In this document: positions 48,316 to 57,501 of the stretch, piece by piece
Numbering within the stretch: position 1 is the first letter of the stretch
Layout of the letters: each line of letters begins with the position of its first letter
Source of the DNA: Bacteroidota bacterium
GTDB lineage: Bacteria; Bacteroidota; Bacteroidia; Flavobacteriales; Weeksellaceae
NCBI GenBank assembly: GCA_023387375.1
Contig: JAEWIE010000042.1
Coordinates: 9,965-73,964, forward strand
Direction: 5' to 3'
DNA length: 64,000 nucleotides
Notes under the pieces: generated by a model
The model's database searches: none
Seen by the model: only the letters and a program-made list of their open reading frames with translations
Told to the model about the DNA's origin: nothing
Program-made: the position numbers and the translations under genes

Positions 48316-49866
48316 ATGGCAAAAAAAGAATCAAAATTTTCGATTGATAAATCCCTTGAACGTTTGGGGATATCCAAAGAAAATAAGGGAGTGAATATGG
48401 GTGGCAAATCCTTTGCGAAAGGCGATGTGATTGAAAGCTTTTCCCCTGCAGATGGAAAACTCATCGCAAAGATTAAAACCGGTACGATTAGTGATTTTGA
48501 GAAAGTGATGTCCAAGGCAAAAGAGGCCTTTAAAGAATTTTCTCGCATCCCAGCTCCCAAAAGAGGAGAACTGATCCGCCAATTTGGTTTGAAACTTCGC
48601 GAAAACAAACAAGATTTAGGAAAGCTGGTTTCTTATGAAATGGGAAAATCTCTTCAAGAAGGTCTTGGAGAAGTTCAGGAAATGATCGATATCTGTGATT
48701 TTGCCGTTGGACTTTCTCGTCAACTTTATGGATTCACAATGCATTCCGAAAGACCTTCTCACCGGATGTACGAGCAGTACCATCCACTGGGAGTTGTAGG
48801 CGTGATTTCCGCTTTTAATTTCCCTGTGGCCGTTTGGAGCTGGAATACAGCCCTAGCCTTAGTTTGTGGAAACGTAGTGGTATGGAAACCTTCTGAAAAA
48901 GTAGGACTCTGCGCCCTTGCTTGTCAGAAACTATTAAACGAGGTACTTAAAGAAAACAAAATGCCTGAGGGCATCTCTAGCGTGATTGTAGCAGACCATA
49001 CTGTAGGAGCTGCGCTCGTGGAAGAAACTAGAATTCCCCTTGTATCCTTTACCGGATCTACAAAAGTAGGAAGAGAAGTAGGAGTGAAAGTGCAGCAAAG
49101 ATTTGGTAAATCCATCTTAGAATTAGGAGGGAACAATGCCATTATTATTTCAGAGCATGCAGACCTTGATATGTCTGTGATTGGAGCCGTGTTTGGAGCC
49201 GTAGGAACGGCAGGACAGCGCTGTACAACGACAAGAAGACTCATTATTCATGAAAAAATTTACGACGAGGTTAAAAAGCGCCTTGTAAAAGCTTACGCCC
49301 AACTTAAGATTGGAAATCCACTCGATGTAAATAACCATGTAGGACCCCTGATTGATAAGGCTGCAGTCGAAAGCTATGAGAGCGCAATTAGAAAGTGCGA
49401 AGAGCAAGGAGGTAAATTCATTGTGAAAGGTGGTGTTTTAAAAGGGAAAGAATACGCTTCTGGATGCTACGTGAAACCTTGTGTAGCGGAAGTAGAAAAT
49501 CATTATGAAATCGTACAACACGAAACCTTTGCGCCTATTTTATACCTTATCAAATACAAAACCTTGGACGAGGCCATTGAGCTCCAAAATGGCGTTCCGC
49601 AAGGTCTTTCCTCTGCGATCATGACGCAGAATCTTCGCGAAGCGGAACTTTTCCTCTCTGCGCAAGGATCCGACTGTGGAATTGCCAATGTGAACATTGG
49701 AACCTCAGGAGCAGAAATTGGAGGAGCCTTCGGAGGAGAGAAAGAAACGGGAGGCGGTCGTGAAAGTGGCTCTGATGTATGGAAATTCTATATGAGAAGA
49801 CAAACCAACACCATCAACTATGGTCAAGATTTGCCTCTAGCACAAGGCATCAAGTTCGATTTATAA
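48316..49866 (+). CDS. Alpha-aminoadipic semialdehyde dehydrogenase (ALDH7 family)
   Basis: 516 residues. NAD-dependent oxidation of 2-aminoadipate 6-semialdehyde (or its cyclic form) to 2-aminoadipate. ALDH signs: HPLGVVGVISAFNFPVAVWSWN, the NAD loop FTGSTKVGREVG, the general-base Glu in LELGGNN, and catalytic Cys303 in GTAGQRCTTTRRL; the ending GGAFGGEKETGGGRESGSDVWKFYMRRQTNTINY is diagnostic of ALDH7 rather than generic ALDHs. The neighbouring lysine 6-transaminase 37 bp downstream makes its substrate, which settles the pathway. Confidence 0.94.
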   Translation: MAKKESKFSIDKSLERLGISKENKGVNMGGKSFAKGDVIESFSPADGKLIAKIKTGTISDFEKVMSKAKEAFKEFSRIPAPKRGELIRQFGLKLRENKQDLGKLVSYEMGKSLQEGLGEVQEMIDICDFAVGLSRQLYGFTMHSERPSHRMYEQYHPLGVVGVISAFNFPVAVWSWNTALALVCGNVVVWKPSEKVGLCALACQKLLNEVLKENKMPEGISSVIVADHTVGAALVEETRIPLVSFTGSTKVGREVGVKVQQRFGKSILELGGNNAIIISEHADLDMSVIGAVFGAVGTAGQRCTTTRRLIIHEKIYDEVKKRLVKAYAQLKIGNPLDVNNHVGPLIDKAAVESYESAIRKCEEQGGKFIVKGGVLKGKEYASGCYVKPCVAEVENHYEIVQHETFAPILYLIKYKTLDEAIELQNGVPQGLSSAIMTQNLREAELFLSAQGSDCGIANVNIGTSGAEIGGAFGGEKETGGGRESGSDVWKFYMRRQTNTINYGQDLPLAQGIKFDL

Positions 49867-49903
49867 ATTTTAAACCTAATTAAGCACCAAATACAAAATT
49901 ATT

Positions 49904-51241
49904 ATGAATACAGAAATTCACCAAGATTCTATCGCTCCGAAGGACGTACAAAGCGTTTTAGCCAGACACTTACTTGTAGATGGCTTTGACTTTGTAATGG
50001 ATATTGAAAAATCCCATGGATCCTATATTCATGACAGTCTTTCCGGTGAGGATTACCTAGATATGTTTTCGATGTTTGCCTCGGCATCCATTGGATACAA
50101 CCATCCTTATCTATTAGAGAATGTAGGCTGGTTAGGGAAGATGGCTGTAAACAAGCCTACCTTGGCCGATGTGTACAGCGTAGAATACGCTGAGTTTATG
50201 GAAGTCTTTGAAAGAGTAGTGGTTCCCAAAGAACTTCAATACGCCTTCTTTGTTTCGGGAGGAACCCTTGCGGTAGAAAATGCGATGAAAGCCGCCTTTG
50301 ACTGGAAGACTAGACTCAATATGGAGAAAGGACATGATCTTGAAGCGGATATTTGCATCCATTTTCGTCAAGCTTTCCACGGTAGAAGCGGATACACACT
50401 TAGTCTTACCAATACCTCTGATCCAAGGAAATATGAGTACTTCCCTAAATTCAATTGGCCACGAATCTTAAATCCTCATTTGAACTTCCCTATTACGGAG
50501 GAGAACTTGCAAGAGACCATCAAAAATGAAGAGCTTGCCATTTTAAACATTGAAGAAGCGATTTTGGCGAGTCCAAATAGAGTCGCTTGTATTATCATTG
50601 AGCCGATTCAAGCGGAAGGAGGAGATCATCATTTCCGAGATGAGTTTTTCCAAGCGCTTCGCCGAATTTGTGATGAGCACGAGATTTTGCTCATTTTTGA
50701 TGAAGTACAAACAGGTATAGGAATGACGGGGAAAATGTGGGCTTTTGAGCATTTTTCCATTAGACCTGACTTAATTGCTTTTGGAAAGAAAACCCAGGTT
50801 TGTGGCGTTCTTGCTAACAAAGAGAAGATGGACCGTATTGCAAACAACGTGTTTAGAGAAAGCTCAAGAATTAATTCCACGTTTGGCGGAAACTTCATGG
50901 ATATGATGCGACTCAAACTTATTTTGGAAGTTATTGAAAAGGAACTCTTAGTGGAAAATTCACGGGTTGTAGGAGAGAGCTTACTAAAGGGACTTCAGGA
51001 GCTTGCAAAGAAATATCCAGAGGTCGTTTCGAATCCAAGAGGACGTGGACTCATGTGCGCCATTGATTTAAAAGATCCACAAACGAGAGACCGCTTCCGC
51101 GGGAGGCTTTATGAAGAAAAAGTAATATTGCTTGCTTGCGGCGAACAGTCGCTTCGATTTAGACCCCATTTAACAGTTTCAAAAGAAGAAATTCAAAAGG
51201 CTCTCGATAAAATGGATCAGATTTTAGCCGCTGGATTTTAA
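49904..51241 (+). CDS. lat: L-lysine 6-transaminase
   Basis: 445 residues. Transfers the epsilon-amino group of lysine to 2-oxoglutarate, giving 2-aminoadipate semialdehyde. It is a class III aminotransferase with FVSGGTLAVENAMKAAFDWK, IEPIQAEGGDHHFR, LIFDEVQTGIGMTGKMWAFEH and the PLP lysine at FGKKTQVCG (residue 295 or 296), the last being characteristic of LAT. Together with the ALDH7 gene it forms a two-step lysine catabolic operon. The 2-aminoadipate product would need further enzymes not seen here. Confidence 0.95.
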   Translation: MNTEIHQDSIAPKDVQSVLARHLLVDGFDFVMDIEKSHGSYIHDSLSGEDYLDMFSMFASASIGYNHPYLLENVGWLGKMAVNKPTLADVYSVEYAEFMEVFERVVVPKELQYAFFVSGGTLAVENAMKAAFDWKTRLNMEKGHDLEADICIHFRQAFHGRSGYTLSLTNTSDPRKYEYFPKFNWPRILNPHLNFPITEENLQETIKNEELAILNIEEAILASPNRVACIIIEPIQAEGGDHHFRDEFFQALRRICDEHEILLIFDEVQTGIGMTGKMWAFEHFSIRPDLIAFGKKTQVCGVLANKEKMDRIANNVFRESSRINSTFGGNFMDMMRLKLILEVIEKELLVENSRVVGESLLKGLQELAKKYPEVVSNPRGRGLMCAIDLKDPQTRDRFRGRLYEEKVILLACGEQSLRFRPHLTVSKEEIQKALDKMDQILAAGF

Positions 51242-51272
51242 GAACGTCGTTAATTTTTATTAAAAATTTGCA

Positions 51273-51300
51273 TACCGCACAAAATTGTGCGGTATATTTT
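51273..51300 (+). terminator. Terminator after lat
   Basis: Ten-base-pair stem TACCGCACAA/TTGTGCGGTA with loop AA at the tip (a longer loop in practice), then TATTTTGT. Confidence 0.75.
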
Positions 51301-51333
51301 GTGATTACACGGGCTTATTCTGATAATATTGTC

Positions 51334-51341
51334 TACTTTTG
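51334..51341 (+). promoter_or_regulatory. -7 box TACTTTTG for the secreted amidohydrolases
   Basis: Exact TAnnTTTG match, 23 bp before the ATG at 51365; no TTG at -33. Confidence 0.5.
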
Positions 51342-51364
51342 ATACTTTGATTTTTTAAATCCCC

Positions 51365-54355
51365 ATGAAAACTATGAAGAAACGAATCCTATCCAGTGTA
51401 GCGCTGCTTCTCGCCTTGCAAAGTTGGGCGCAAGTAGGCTACTGGCCAAATGACACGAAAGGCAAGGACAAGAGCCTTTACGCCCTAAAGAACATTACGC
51501 TTTACCAAGATGCAAAGACGGTGATTCCTGAGGCTGTTTTGGTTTTTCAAGAAGGCAAAGTTCTTGCTTCGGGCAAAGCCTCGATTCCCAAAGGAGCAGT
51601 CATTATTGATGGCAAAGGCGCCTATGTGTACCCCTCTTTTATTGATCCCTACGCAAATATAGGCGTCGAGAAAAAACAAAGAAAGCAGCACGATCCAGGC
51701 AGTAGTTATCTTCCTACCGATGCGACTTCTGCCGCCTATAACGATGCGGTAAAAGCGGACACGAGAGCAGTGGAAACCTTCACCAATCAATCCAAAGATT
51801 TTGATGCCTACTTAAGTCAAGGGTTTGGATCGGTTCTTAGTTTTAATGAGGATGGACTCGTACGTGGATCTGCGGTACTCATAGGGCTTGGAGAAGGCAA
51901 TAGCGCAGAGAAGATTATTAAGAGCGATGCGGCTCTAATGCTTTCTTTTTCCAAAGGGAGTTCTCGACAGGCCTATCCTTCTTCGCTTGTGGGGTCTATT
52001 GCTCTTTTACGTCAATTGTATTTAGATGCAAAATGGTATGAAACCTCCAAAGATTCGAAATCTCCAAACGCAAACCTAGAGGCTTTTAATCAACTAAAAA
52101 ATCTTCCTACCATTGTGGAGACTTCTGAAAAATGGGATGTGCTTCGGGCAGATAATATTGGAGATGAAACCTCGCGTCAGTTTGTGTTTTTAGGTTCTGG
52201 AAACGAATACCAACGTGCGAAGGAAATTAAGGCCACAAACGGTACTCTTATCCTTCCTTTAAGTTATCCAAAACCTTACCAAATAAAAGATGCTCTTGAT
52301 GTGGAAGTTCTTGACGTGGCCGCTCTTAAGCATTGGGAGCTTGCACCCTATAATGCGGTGTACTTAGCCAAAGAGAATGTTCCAATCGCCTATACAATGA
52401 ATGGGCTTTCGGACAAAAGTAAGTTCTTAACGGAAATTAGAGCTCTACATGAAAAAGGAATGAGCAAAGAAGAGCTTTTGGAATCCCTAACAAAAATTCC
52501 GGCAAAGCTCTTAAAAGAAGAAAGACTAGGGAGCCTTAAAGCGGGCTCACTTGCGAATTTCTTTGTCAGCTCGGGCGATCTTTTTGAAAAGGAAACGGAG
52601 ATTTATGACAATTACGTGATGGGAACGCGCTATCAAATTAAGCAGCGTCCCACTCAAGACGTTCGGGGAGACTATAAATTAACCTTGAACGGACAAGCTT
52701 ACGATTTAAAGATAAAAGGCAAGTTATCAAGCCCGCAGGCGGAAATTACCCAAGGAGCGAAGAAAGGCAAAGTAAAGCTTGCCTTCGCAGACTATAAACT
52801 AGCGATGGAACTTAAACTTCCGAATGATTCCTTACAGAACTATCGTCTCATGTACGAAATCGATCGCTATAAAAATGCGAGCGGGCGCGCTTTAAATAAA
52901 AGTGGAAATCCGGTTCAATATACCCTTGTACAAACGAGGGGCTTTTCGCCTGAACCTGCCCAAGCTAAATCCCCATTGGACCAAAAAGTGGGAGAAATTT
53001 GGTATCCCTTCTCAGCGTTTGGATCGACTGAGATTCCTAGCGCGCAGGATTATTTAATTCAAGGCGCTACGGTTTGGACCAACACCGAGAAAGGCATTGT
53101 AGAGAATTACGATGTAAAAGTATCCAAAGGAAAAATTGTAGCGGTAGGTCAAGGACTTTCTGCAGGCGGCGCCAAGGTGATCTCTGGAAAATCTATGCAC
53201 CTTACAAGTGGTATTATTGATGAGCATACTCACGTGGGGATCACTCGCGGCGTGAATGAAGGAGGGACGAATAATTCAGCGGAAGTAAGAATGAGCGATG
53301 CCATTAATCCTGACGATGTGAACTTATACCGTCAACTCTCAGGGGGAGTGACTATTGCTCAGCAGCTTCATGGAAGTGCTAACCCTGTAGGAGGTCAGTC
53401 TTCACTTATTAAATTCAGGTGGGGAGAAGACCCTTCTCATTTGCAATATCAGGGCGCAAAGCCATTTATTAAATTCGCTTTAGGGGAAAATGTAAAACAG
53501 TCCAACTGGGGAGGAAACCCAAATCGTTTCCCCCAAAGTAGAGCGGGCGTAGAGCAGGCTTTTGATTTCTGGTTCACGCGAGCAAAAGAATACGGAGAAG
53601 AAAAAAGAAAGAACAAAAATTACCGCAAAGATCTTCGCCTAGAAGCGATGCTAGAGATCTTAAACAAAGAGCGTTTCATTACTTCGCACTCCTACGTACA
53701 AAGTGAAATCAATATGCTCATGGAGGTAGCAAATCGTTTTAACTTTAGAGTCCAAACCTTCACCCATATCTTAGAAGGGTATAAAGTAGCGGACCTGATG
53801 AAAGCGCACGGAGCCAATGCTTCAACCTTCTCCGATTGGTGGGCTTACAAGGAAGAGGTTAGAGACGCTATTCCTCAAAATGCGGCTCTTTTACTAGAGG
53901 CGGGCGTAAACACAGCCATTAATTCAGACGATGCAGAAATGGCTCGTCGCTTAAATCAAGAGGCAGCCAAATCCGTGAAGTACGGAGGGGTTTCTCAGGA
54001 AGCGGCTTGGAAAATGGTTACGTTAAACCCTGCAAAAATGCTTATGATTGACGACAAAGTAGGTTCCGTCGAAGTAGGGAAAGATGCGGATTTAGTCCTA
54101 TGGACAGACAATCCTTTAAGTGTCTATGCAACGGTGGACAAAACCTTCGTGGATGGAATTTTATATTTCGATGGACAAACTCAGGCCTTAAAAGACAAAA
54201 TGGTGAGGGACGAGAAAAACAGAATTGTTCAAAAGATGCTTTTCTCTGACGATCAAAAGTCAGGAAATACAAAACCTGTGAGCAAAACCGAGCCGGTTCT
54301 CTATCACTGTGATACTTTAGAGGAGCATTTGCTATCTGAAAACCATTCTCACTAA
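51365..54355 (+). CDS. Secreted tandem amidohydrolase, imidazolonepropionase-like
   Basis: 996 residues with a signal peptide (MKKRILSSVALLLALQSWAQ). Two amidohydrolase-type regions are fused. The first (about 30-420) has lost its metal ligands: its entry motif reads YPSFIDPYANIG where active enzymes have DxHxH. The second (from about 560) has the ligand pair His621-x-His623 in IIDEHTHVG, later His residues in ITSHSYVQS and TFTHILEGY, and the catalytic Asp in NSDDAEMAR. It should act on a cyclic amide or dipeptide in the periplasm. The next gene encodes a second degenerate paralogue and is probably cotranscribed. Confidence 0.85.
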   Translation: MKTMKKRILSSVALLLALQSWAQVGYWPNDTKGKDKSLYALKNITLYQDAKTVIPEAVLVFQEGKVLASGKASIPKGAVIIDGKGAYVYPSFIDPYANIGVEKKQRKQHDPGSSYLPTDATSAAYNDAVKADTRAVETFTNQSKDFDAYLSQGFGSVLSFNEDGLVRGSAVLIGLGEGNSAEKIIKSDAALMLSFSKGSSRQAYPSSLVGSIALLRQLYLDAKWYETSKDSKSPNANLEAFNQLKNLPTIVETSEKWDVLRADNIGDETSRQFVFLGSGNEYQRAKEIKATNGTLILPLSYPKPYQIKDALDVEVLDVAALKHWELAPYNAVYLAKENVPIAYTMNGLSDKSKFLTEIRALHEKGMSKEELLESLTKIPAKLLKEERLGSLKAGSLANFFVSSGDLFEKETEIYDNYVMGTRYQIKQRPTQDVRGDYKLTLNGQAYDLKIKGKLSSPQAEITQGAKKGKVKLAFADYKLAMELKLPNDSLQNYRLMYEIDRYKNASGRALNKSGNPVQYTLVQTRGFSPEPAQAKSPLDQKVGEIWYPFSAFGSTEIPSAQDYLIQGATVWTNTEKGIVENYDVKVSKGKIVAVGQGLSAGGAKVISGKSMHLTSGIIDEHTHVGITRGVNEGGTNNSAEVRMSDAINPDDVNLYRQLSGGVTIAQQLHGSANPVGGQSSLIKFRWGEDPSHLQYQGAKPFIKFALGENVKQSNWGGNPNRFPQSRAGVEQAFDFWFTRAKEYGEEKRKNKNYRKDLRLEAMLEILNKERFITSHSYVQSEINMLMEVANRFNFRVQTFTHILEGYKVADLMKAHGANASTFSDWWAYKEEVRDAIPQNAALLLEAGVNTAINSDDAEMARRLNQEAAKSVKYGGVSQEAAWKMVTLNPAKMLMIDDKVGSVEVGKDADLVLWTDNPLSVYATVDKTFVDGILYFDGQTQALKDKMVRDEKNRIVQKMLFSDDQKSGNTKPVSKTEPVLYHCDTLEEHLLSENHSH

Positions 54356-54369
54356 TTAACGTAGATCTT

Positions 54370-55665
54370 ATGAAATCAACAAAACATACACTTTATAGTT
54401 TATTTGCCTTCTTACTAAGCGCAAGTCTTTTTGCGCAAAGGTCTAAACCGGCTCCTGCGCAGTCTGCGCCTATTGCTATCACAGGAGCCACCCTGCACAC
54501 TGCGACAGGGCAGGTTTTACCAAGTACCACGCTTGTTTTTGACAAGGGCATTATTACCTCCATTGGAGGAGCGATCCCTCAGGGAGCCCAAGTAATTGAC
54601 GCGAGTGGGAAGCACGTCTATCCAGGCTTTATCCTTGTGAATAATTCCTTAGGGCTTGTGGAAATTTCCGCTACGAAAGCCACAGTGGATTTTAGAGAAG
54701 CCAACAGTCTTGTACCTGAAGTGAGAACTTTAATTGCATTTAATACAGACAGTCACGTAATTCCTACAGTGCGTAGTAACGGTGTGCTTCTTGCTCAGCC
54801 CGTTATGGAAAGAGGTCTTCTTTCCGGTACATCTTCCATCATGCAACTAGACGGATGGAACTGGCAAGATGCAGTGGTAAGCGAGGATAATGTACTTCAC
54901 ATGAACTGGCCCACGATCTACAGGCTCACGGACGAGAAAAGAAGCAAACAACTAAACGATCGAAGAGAAAAAGATCTTTTAGAGCTGAAGAGTCTTTTTG
55001 AGCGTGCAAAATCCTACGACAAGAATGCGGGCTATAAAGAGTTTAAATTGGAAAGTATAGCGCCACTCTTTACAGGAGAAAAGATTCTTTTTGCGGCAGT
55101 AGACGGTCCAAATGAAGCGCTAGAACTCATTAAATTCACAAAAGATTATGGTGTGAAAAAGACTGTACTTATTGGAGATTCCTCTTTAGAATCGGTCCTA
55201 GACGAAATTAAAGCGAGTGGCTATCCACTCATTGTTACCAATCCTCATTCCCTTCCTACTAGTGCATCGTCTTCCCCTAGGCTTCCGTATCGGTTTGCCA
55301 AAATGGTCTCTGACAAAGGAATCCTGCATGGACTAGATTACAGTGCACGAAAAGATTTCTCGGATTCCAGAAACCTTCCATTTCTAGCAGGCACCACGGC
55401 CGCTTATGGATTAGACAAAGAAAAGGCATTGCAGAGCATTACGCTAAATCTTGCAAAGATGCTGGGTATCGACAAAACGCATGGGAGTTTAGAGGTAGGC
55501 AAAAGCGCAACGCTATTCATCTCTGAAGGAGATGCACTTGATCAACTTACCAATAAGGTGACTCGCGCCTTCATTGACGGTAGAGATATCGTGCTTCGGA
55601 ACCATCAAACCACCCTCTATGAACAGTATCAGGAAAAAATAGAAGAGAATAAAGCGGGAAAATGA
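54370..55665 (+). CDS. Secreted amidohydrolase-like protein without metal ligands
   Basis: 431 residues with signal peptide MKSTKHTLYSLFAFLLSASLFAQ. The beta-sandwich part (ITGATLHTATGQVLPSTTLVFDKGIITSIG) and the C-terminal part (ITLNLAKMLGIDKTHGSLEVGKSATLFISEGDAL) are those of imidazolonepropionase-like amidohydrolases. The entry motif is HVYPGFILVNNSLG, so the HxH pair is missing, and no full set of other metal ligands is visible; it is probably not catalytic. It starts 14 bp after the larger amidohydrolase and may form a complex with it. Confidence 0.82.
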   Translation: MKSTKHTLYSLFAFLLSASLFAQRSKPAPAQSAPIAITGATLHTATGQVLPSTTLVFDKGIITSIGGAIPQGAQVIDASGKHVYPGFILVNNSLGLVEISATKATVDFREANSLVPEVRTLIAFNTDSHVIPTVRSNGVLLAQPVMERGLLSGTSSIMQLDGWNWQDAVVSEDNVLHMNWPTIYRLTDEKRSKQLNDRREKDLLELKSLFERAKSYDKNAGYKEFKLESIAPLFTGEKILFAAVDGPNEALELIKFTKDYGVKKTVLIGDSSLESVLDEIKASGYPLIVTNPHSLPTSASSSPRLPYRFAKMVSDKGILHGLDYSARKDFSDSRNLPFLAGTTAAYGLDKEKALQSITLNLAKMLGIDKTHGSLEVGKSATLFISEGDALDQLTNKVTRAFIDGRDIVLRNHQTTLYEQYQEKIEENKAGK

Positions 55666-55772
55666 AACTGGTAAGGAAAACTATTTTTTAACATTTTTAA
55701 TGTTAAGTTTTCGTAATCTTGTTAAATTAAAGATAATTTTTTGTATATTTAGGCTCTATTAAATGAAATCAT

Positions 55773-56009
55773 ATGGAAAGAAAGACCCGAGTTTCCGTAT
55801 TTGAGAGTTCAATTCAGCAAGAAATACAACTCGTAAAATCGAAACTAAACGAAGCCGGAATAGAAAGCACTGTAGAAAATGCATACCTTACTTTTACTAC
55901 GACGCCTACAGCCAATATGCTAAGTGTGAAAGTAAATTTGAATAAGGAGCGAGACGCCTTTGAAATCATTGATAAGTGGCTTCAAGAGTCGAAAAACTCT
56001 CAAAATTAA
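55773..56009 (+). CDS. DUF2007-like small protein
   Basis: 78 residues resembling the DUF2007 'putative signal transducing protein' fold: RVSVFESSIQQEIQLVKSKLNEAGIESTVENAY (family form: t..n..eA.ll...Le..gI...v.n) and a C-terminal VKVNLNKERDAFEIIDKWLQES. Acts in the cytoplasm; role unknown. A box TATATTTA at 55744-55751 with TTG 22 bp upstream could be its promoter, and a strong terminator follows. Confidence 0.72.
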   Translation: MERKTRVSVFESSIQQEIQLVKSKLNEAGIESTVENAYLTFTTTPTANMLSVKVNLNKERDAFEIIDKWLQESKNSQN

Positions 56010-56050
56010 CCCAATTGTTTTTAGATATTTAAATTTTACTAATTCTTCAA

Positions 56051-56081
56051 ACCATGATACCTTATGTATCGTGGTTTTTTT
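56051..56081 (+). terminator. Terminator after the DUF2007-like gene
   Basis: Ten-base-pair stem ACCATGATAC/GTATCGTGGT (one G-U pair), loop CTTAT, then T7. Because it lies between them, the acetyltransferase frame must start after it, at 56155. Confidence 0.88.
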
Positions 56082-56119
56082 ATCTATGCGAATTGCATTT
56101 CACTCATTTAGAAATAAAG

Positions 56120-56127
56120 TAGCTTTG
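56120..56127 (+). promoter_or_regulatory. -7 box TAGCTTTG for the GNAT gene
   Basis: Exact TAnnTTTG match, 27 bp before the ATG at 56155; the nearest TTG upstream (56093) is 24 bp away. Confidence 0.5.
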
Positions 56128-56154
56128 CTAAGAAATTGCAAAATAAAAGAACTT

Positions 56155-56691
56155 ATGAATAGGGAAAGCACGGATACGATTTTTCGAATCGCGACAAAAT
56201 CGGATAGTCCCTCGATTTGGGCTATTTTAAAATATGGCATAGAGCTTCGTAAAAGTCAAGGTTCACAACAGTGGCAAGATGGGTATCCCAATGAGGATAC
56301 GATTGCGCAGGATATAGAAAAGAAACAGGGGTTTGTCATCGTTCAAAATGAACAGGTTGTAGCCTACTGCGCGTTAATTCCGAACGATGAGCCCGCTTAT
56401 GAGAATATTGAGGGGGAATGGCTTACAAAAGGAGATTTTCTTGTGGTGCACCGAATGGGCGTAAGTTCTAGTGCTAGTGGAAAAGGATTTGGGAAAATGC
56501 TTTTGCTTTTTACACAAAAATACGCTTTGGAAAAGGGAATTCCTTCGATTAAAGTGGATACGAATTTTGATAATTTGGCGATGCTAAGCATTTTGGAAAA
56601 ACTAGGCTATACTTATTGTGGAGAGGTCTTTTTACGAGGAGCGCCTCGTAGAGCCTACGAAAAGGTACTTATTCCAAACAAAACCATATAA
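56155..56691 (+). CDS. GNAT N-acetyltransferase
   Basis: 178 residues from the ATG at 56155, which follows a terminator and a -7 box; an open frame continues upstream but crosses both. The acetyl-CoA loop is VHRMGVSSSASGKGFGKMLLLFTQKYA (GKGFGK is the pyrophosphate-binding RxxGxG/A-type motif), followed by IKVDTNFDNLAMLSILEKLGY, the usual GNAT C-terminal block. The substrate is unknown. The next gene starts 37 bp later in the same direction. Confidence 0.88.
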   Translation: MNRESTDTIFRIATKSDSPSIWAILKYGIELRKSQGSQQWQDGYPNEDTIAQDIEKKQGFVIVQNEQVVAYCALIPNDEPAYENIEGEWLTKGDFLVVHRMGVSSSASGKGFGKMLLLFTQKYALEKGIPSIKVDTNFDNLAMLSILEKLGYTYCGEVFLRGAPRRAYEKVLIPNKTI

Positions 56692-56728
56692 AGAAAAAAG
56701 AATTGATCTAATTTTAGAGGGAAAGCTC

Positions 56729-57283
56729 ATGGACGAAAAAGAAAAATGCAAACAAGGACTACTTTACGATCCAAACGATCCTAAACTTATAGAAGAAAGA
56801 TTGAAATGCAAGGAGTCTCTTTATGCACTAGAAAGGCTTTCTCCAAGAGAGATTCAAAAGAGAAGAGAACTACTTTCTTGGCTCTTAGGCTCGAAAAAAG
56901 AAAATTTTACGATTGAGCCTGGTTTTAAATGTGATTATGGATATAACATCCATTTAGGGGAAAACTTTTTCGCCAATTTTAATCTGGTGATCCTAGACGA
57001 GGCGAGGGTGGAGTTTGGGGAAAATGTGCTGATTGGACCTAATTGCGCTTTTTATACGGCGCTGCATCCGTTTGAGAAGGAAAGCCGAAACTTAGGCCTC
57101 GAAACCGCAAAGCCTATTAAGGTAGGGAATAATGTGTGGTTAGGAGGAAATGTCGTGGTCTTACCGGGAGTGGAGATTGGCGATAATTGTGTAATCGGAG
57201 CAGGAAGTGTAGTTTCTCGTTCGATTAAGGAAGGAATGCTGGCTGTAGGAAACCCTTGCAAAGCGATTCGGAAGATTAACTAA
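56729..57283 (+). CDS. Maltose/galactoside O-acetyltransferase-family (left-handed beta-helix)
   Basis: 184 residues from the ATG at 56729; the frame continues upstream but overlaps the GNAT gene. The N-terminus (CKQGLLYDPNDPKLIEERLKCKESLYALERLSP) is the Maa-type mac domain, and hexapeptide repeats follow: FKCDYGYNIHLGENFFANFNLVILDEARVEFGENVLIGPNCAFYTALHP, then VWLGGNVVVLPGVEIGDNCVIGAGSVVSRSIKEG. The catalytic His is in TALHP. Transfers acetyl from acetyl-CoA to a sugar; the physiological substrate is not known for most members. Confidence 0.93.
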   Translation: MDEKEKCKQGLLYDPNDPKLIEERLKCKESLYALERLSPREIQKRRELLSWLLGSKKENFTIEPGFKCDYGYNIHLGENFFANFNLVILDEARVEFGENVLIGPNCAFYTALHPFEKESRNLGLETAKPIKVGNNVWLGGNVVVLPGVEIGDNCVIGAGSVVSRSIKEGMLAVGNPCKAIRKIN

Positions 57284-57439
57284 AAGTTAAATAATTAAAA
57301 CTCGCTAGTACCTTTTTGAGCTTAAAAAAATAAAAATAGACAAAAAAGAGTAGGATTCTCTAGAGAAGCGGGACAAACGGATAGTAGCGCTTCTAGAATA
57401 TTGGTTTATAGAGCCTATTAATTTTTTCAATAAGCTCGA

Positions 57440-57477
57440 TTGGTTCGGTATTTAACGAACCAAAATTTGTATATTTG
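57440..57477 (+). promoter_or_regulatory. Palindromic operator and -7 box TATATTTG of the efflux operon
   Basis: A perfect inverted repeat TTGGTTCG-N8-CGAACCAA (57440-57463) is followed by TATATTTG (57470-57477), 24 bp before the regulator ATG at 57502. The repeat covers the region where -33 contacts would lie, so a bound GbsR/MarR-type dimer would block polymerase. It is the natural site for autorepression by the regulator encoded immediately downstream. Confidence 0.65.
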
Positions 57478-57501
57478 CCCACGTAAATTTGAGTAGTCCC
57501 T

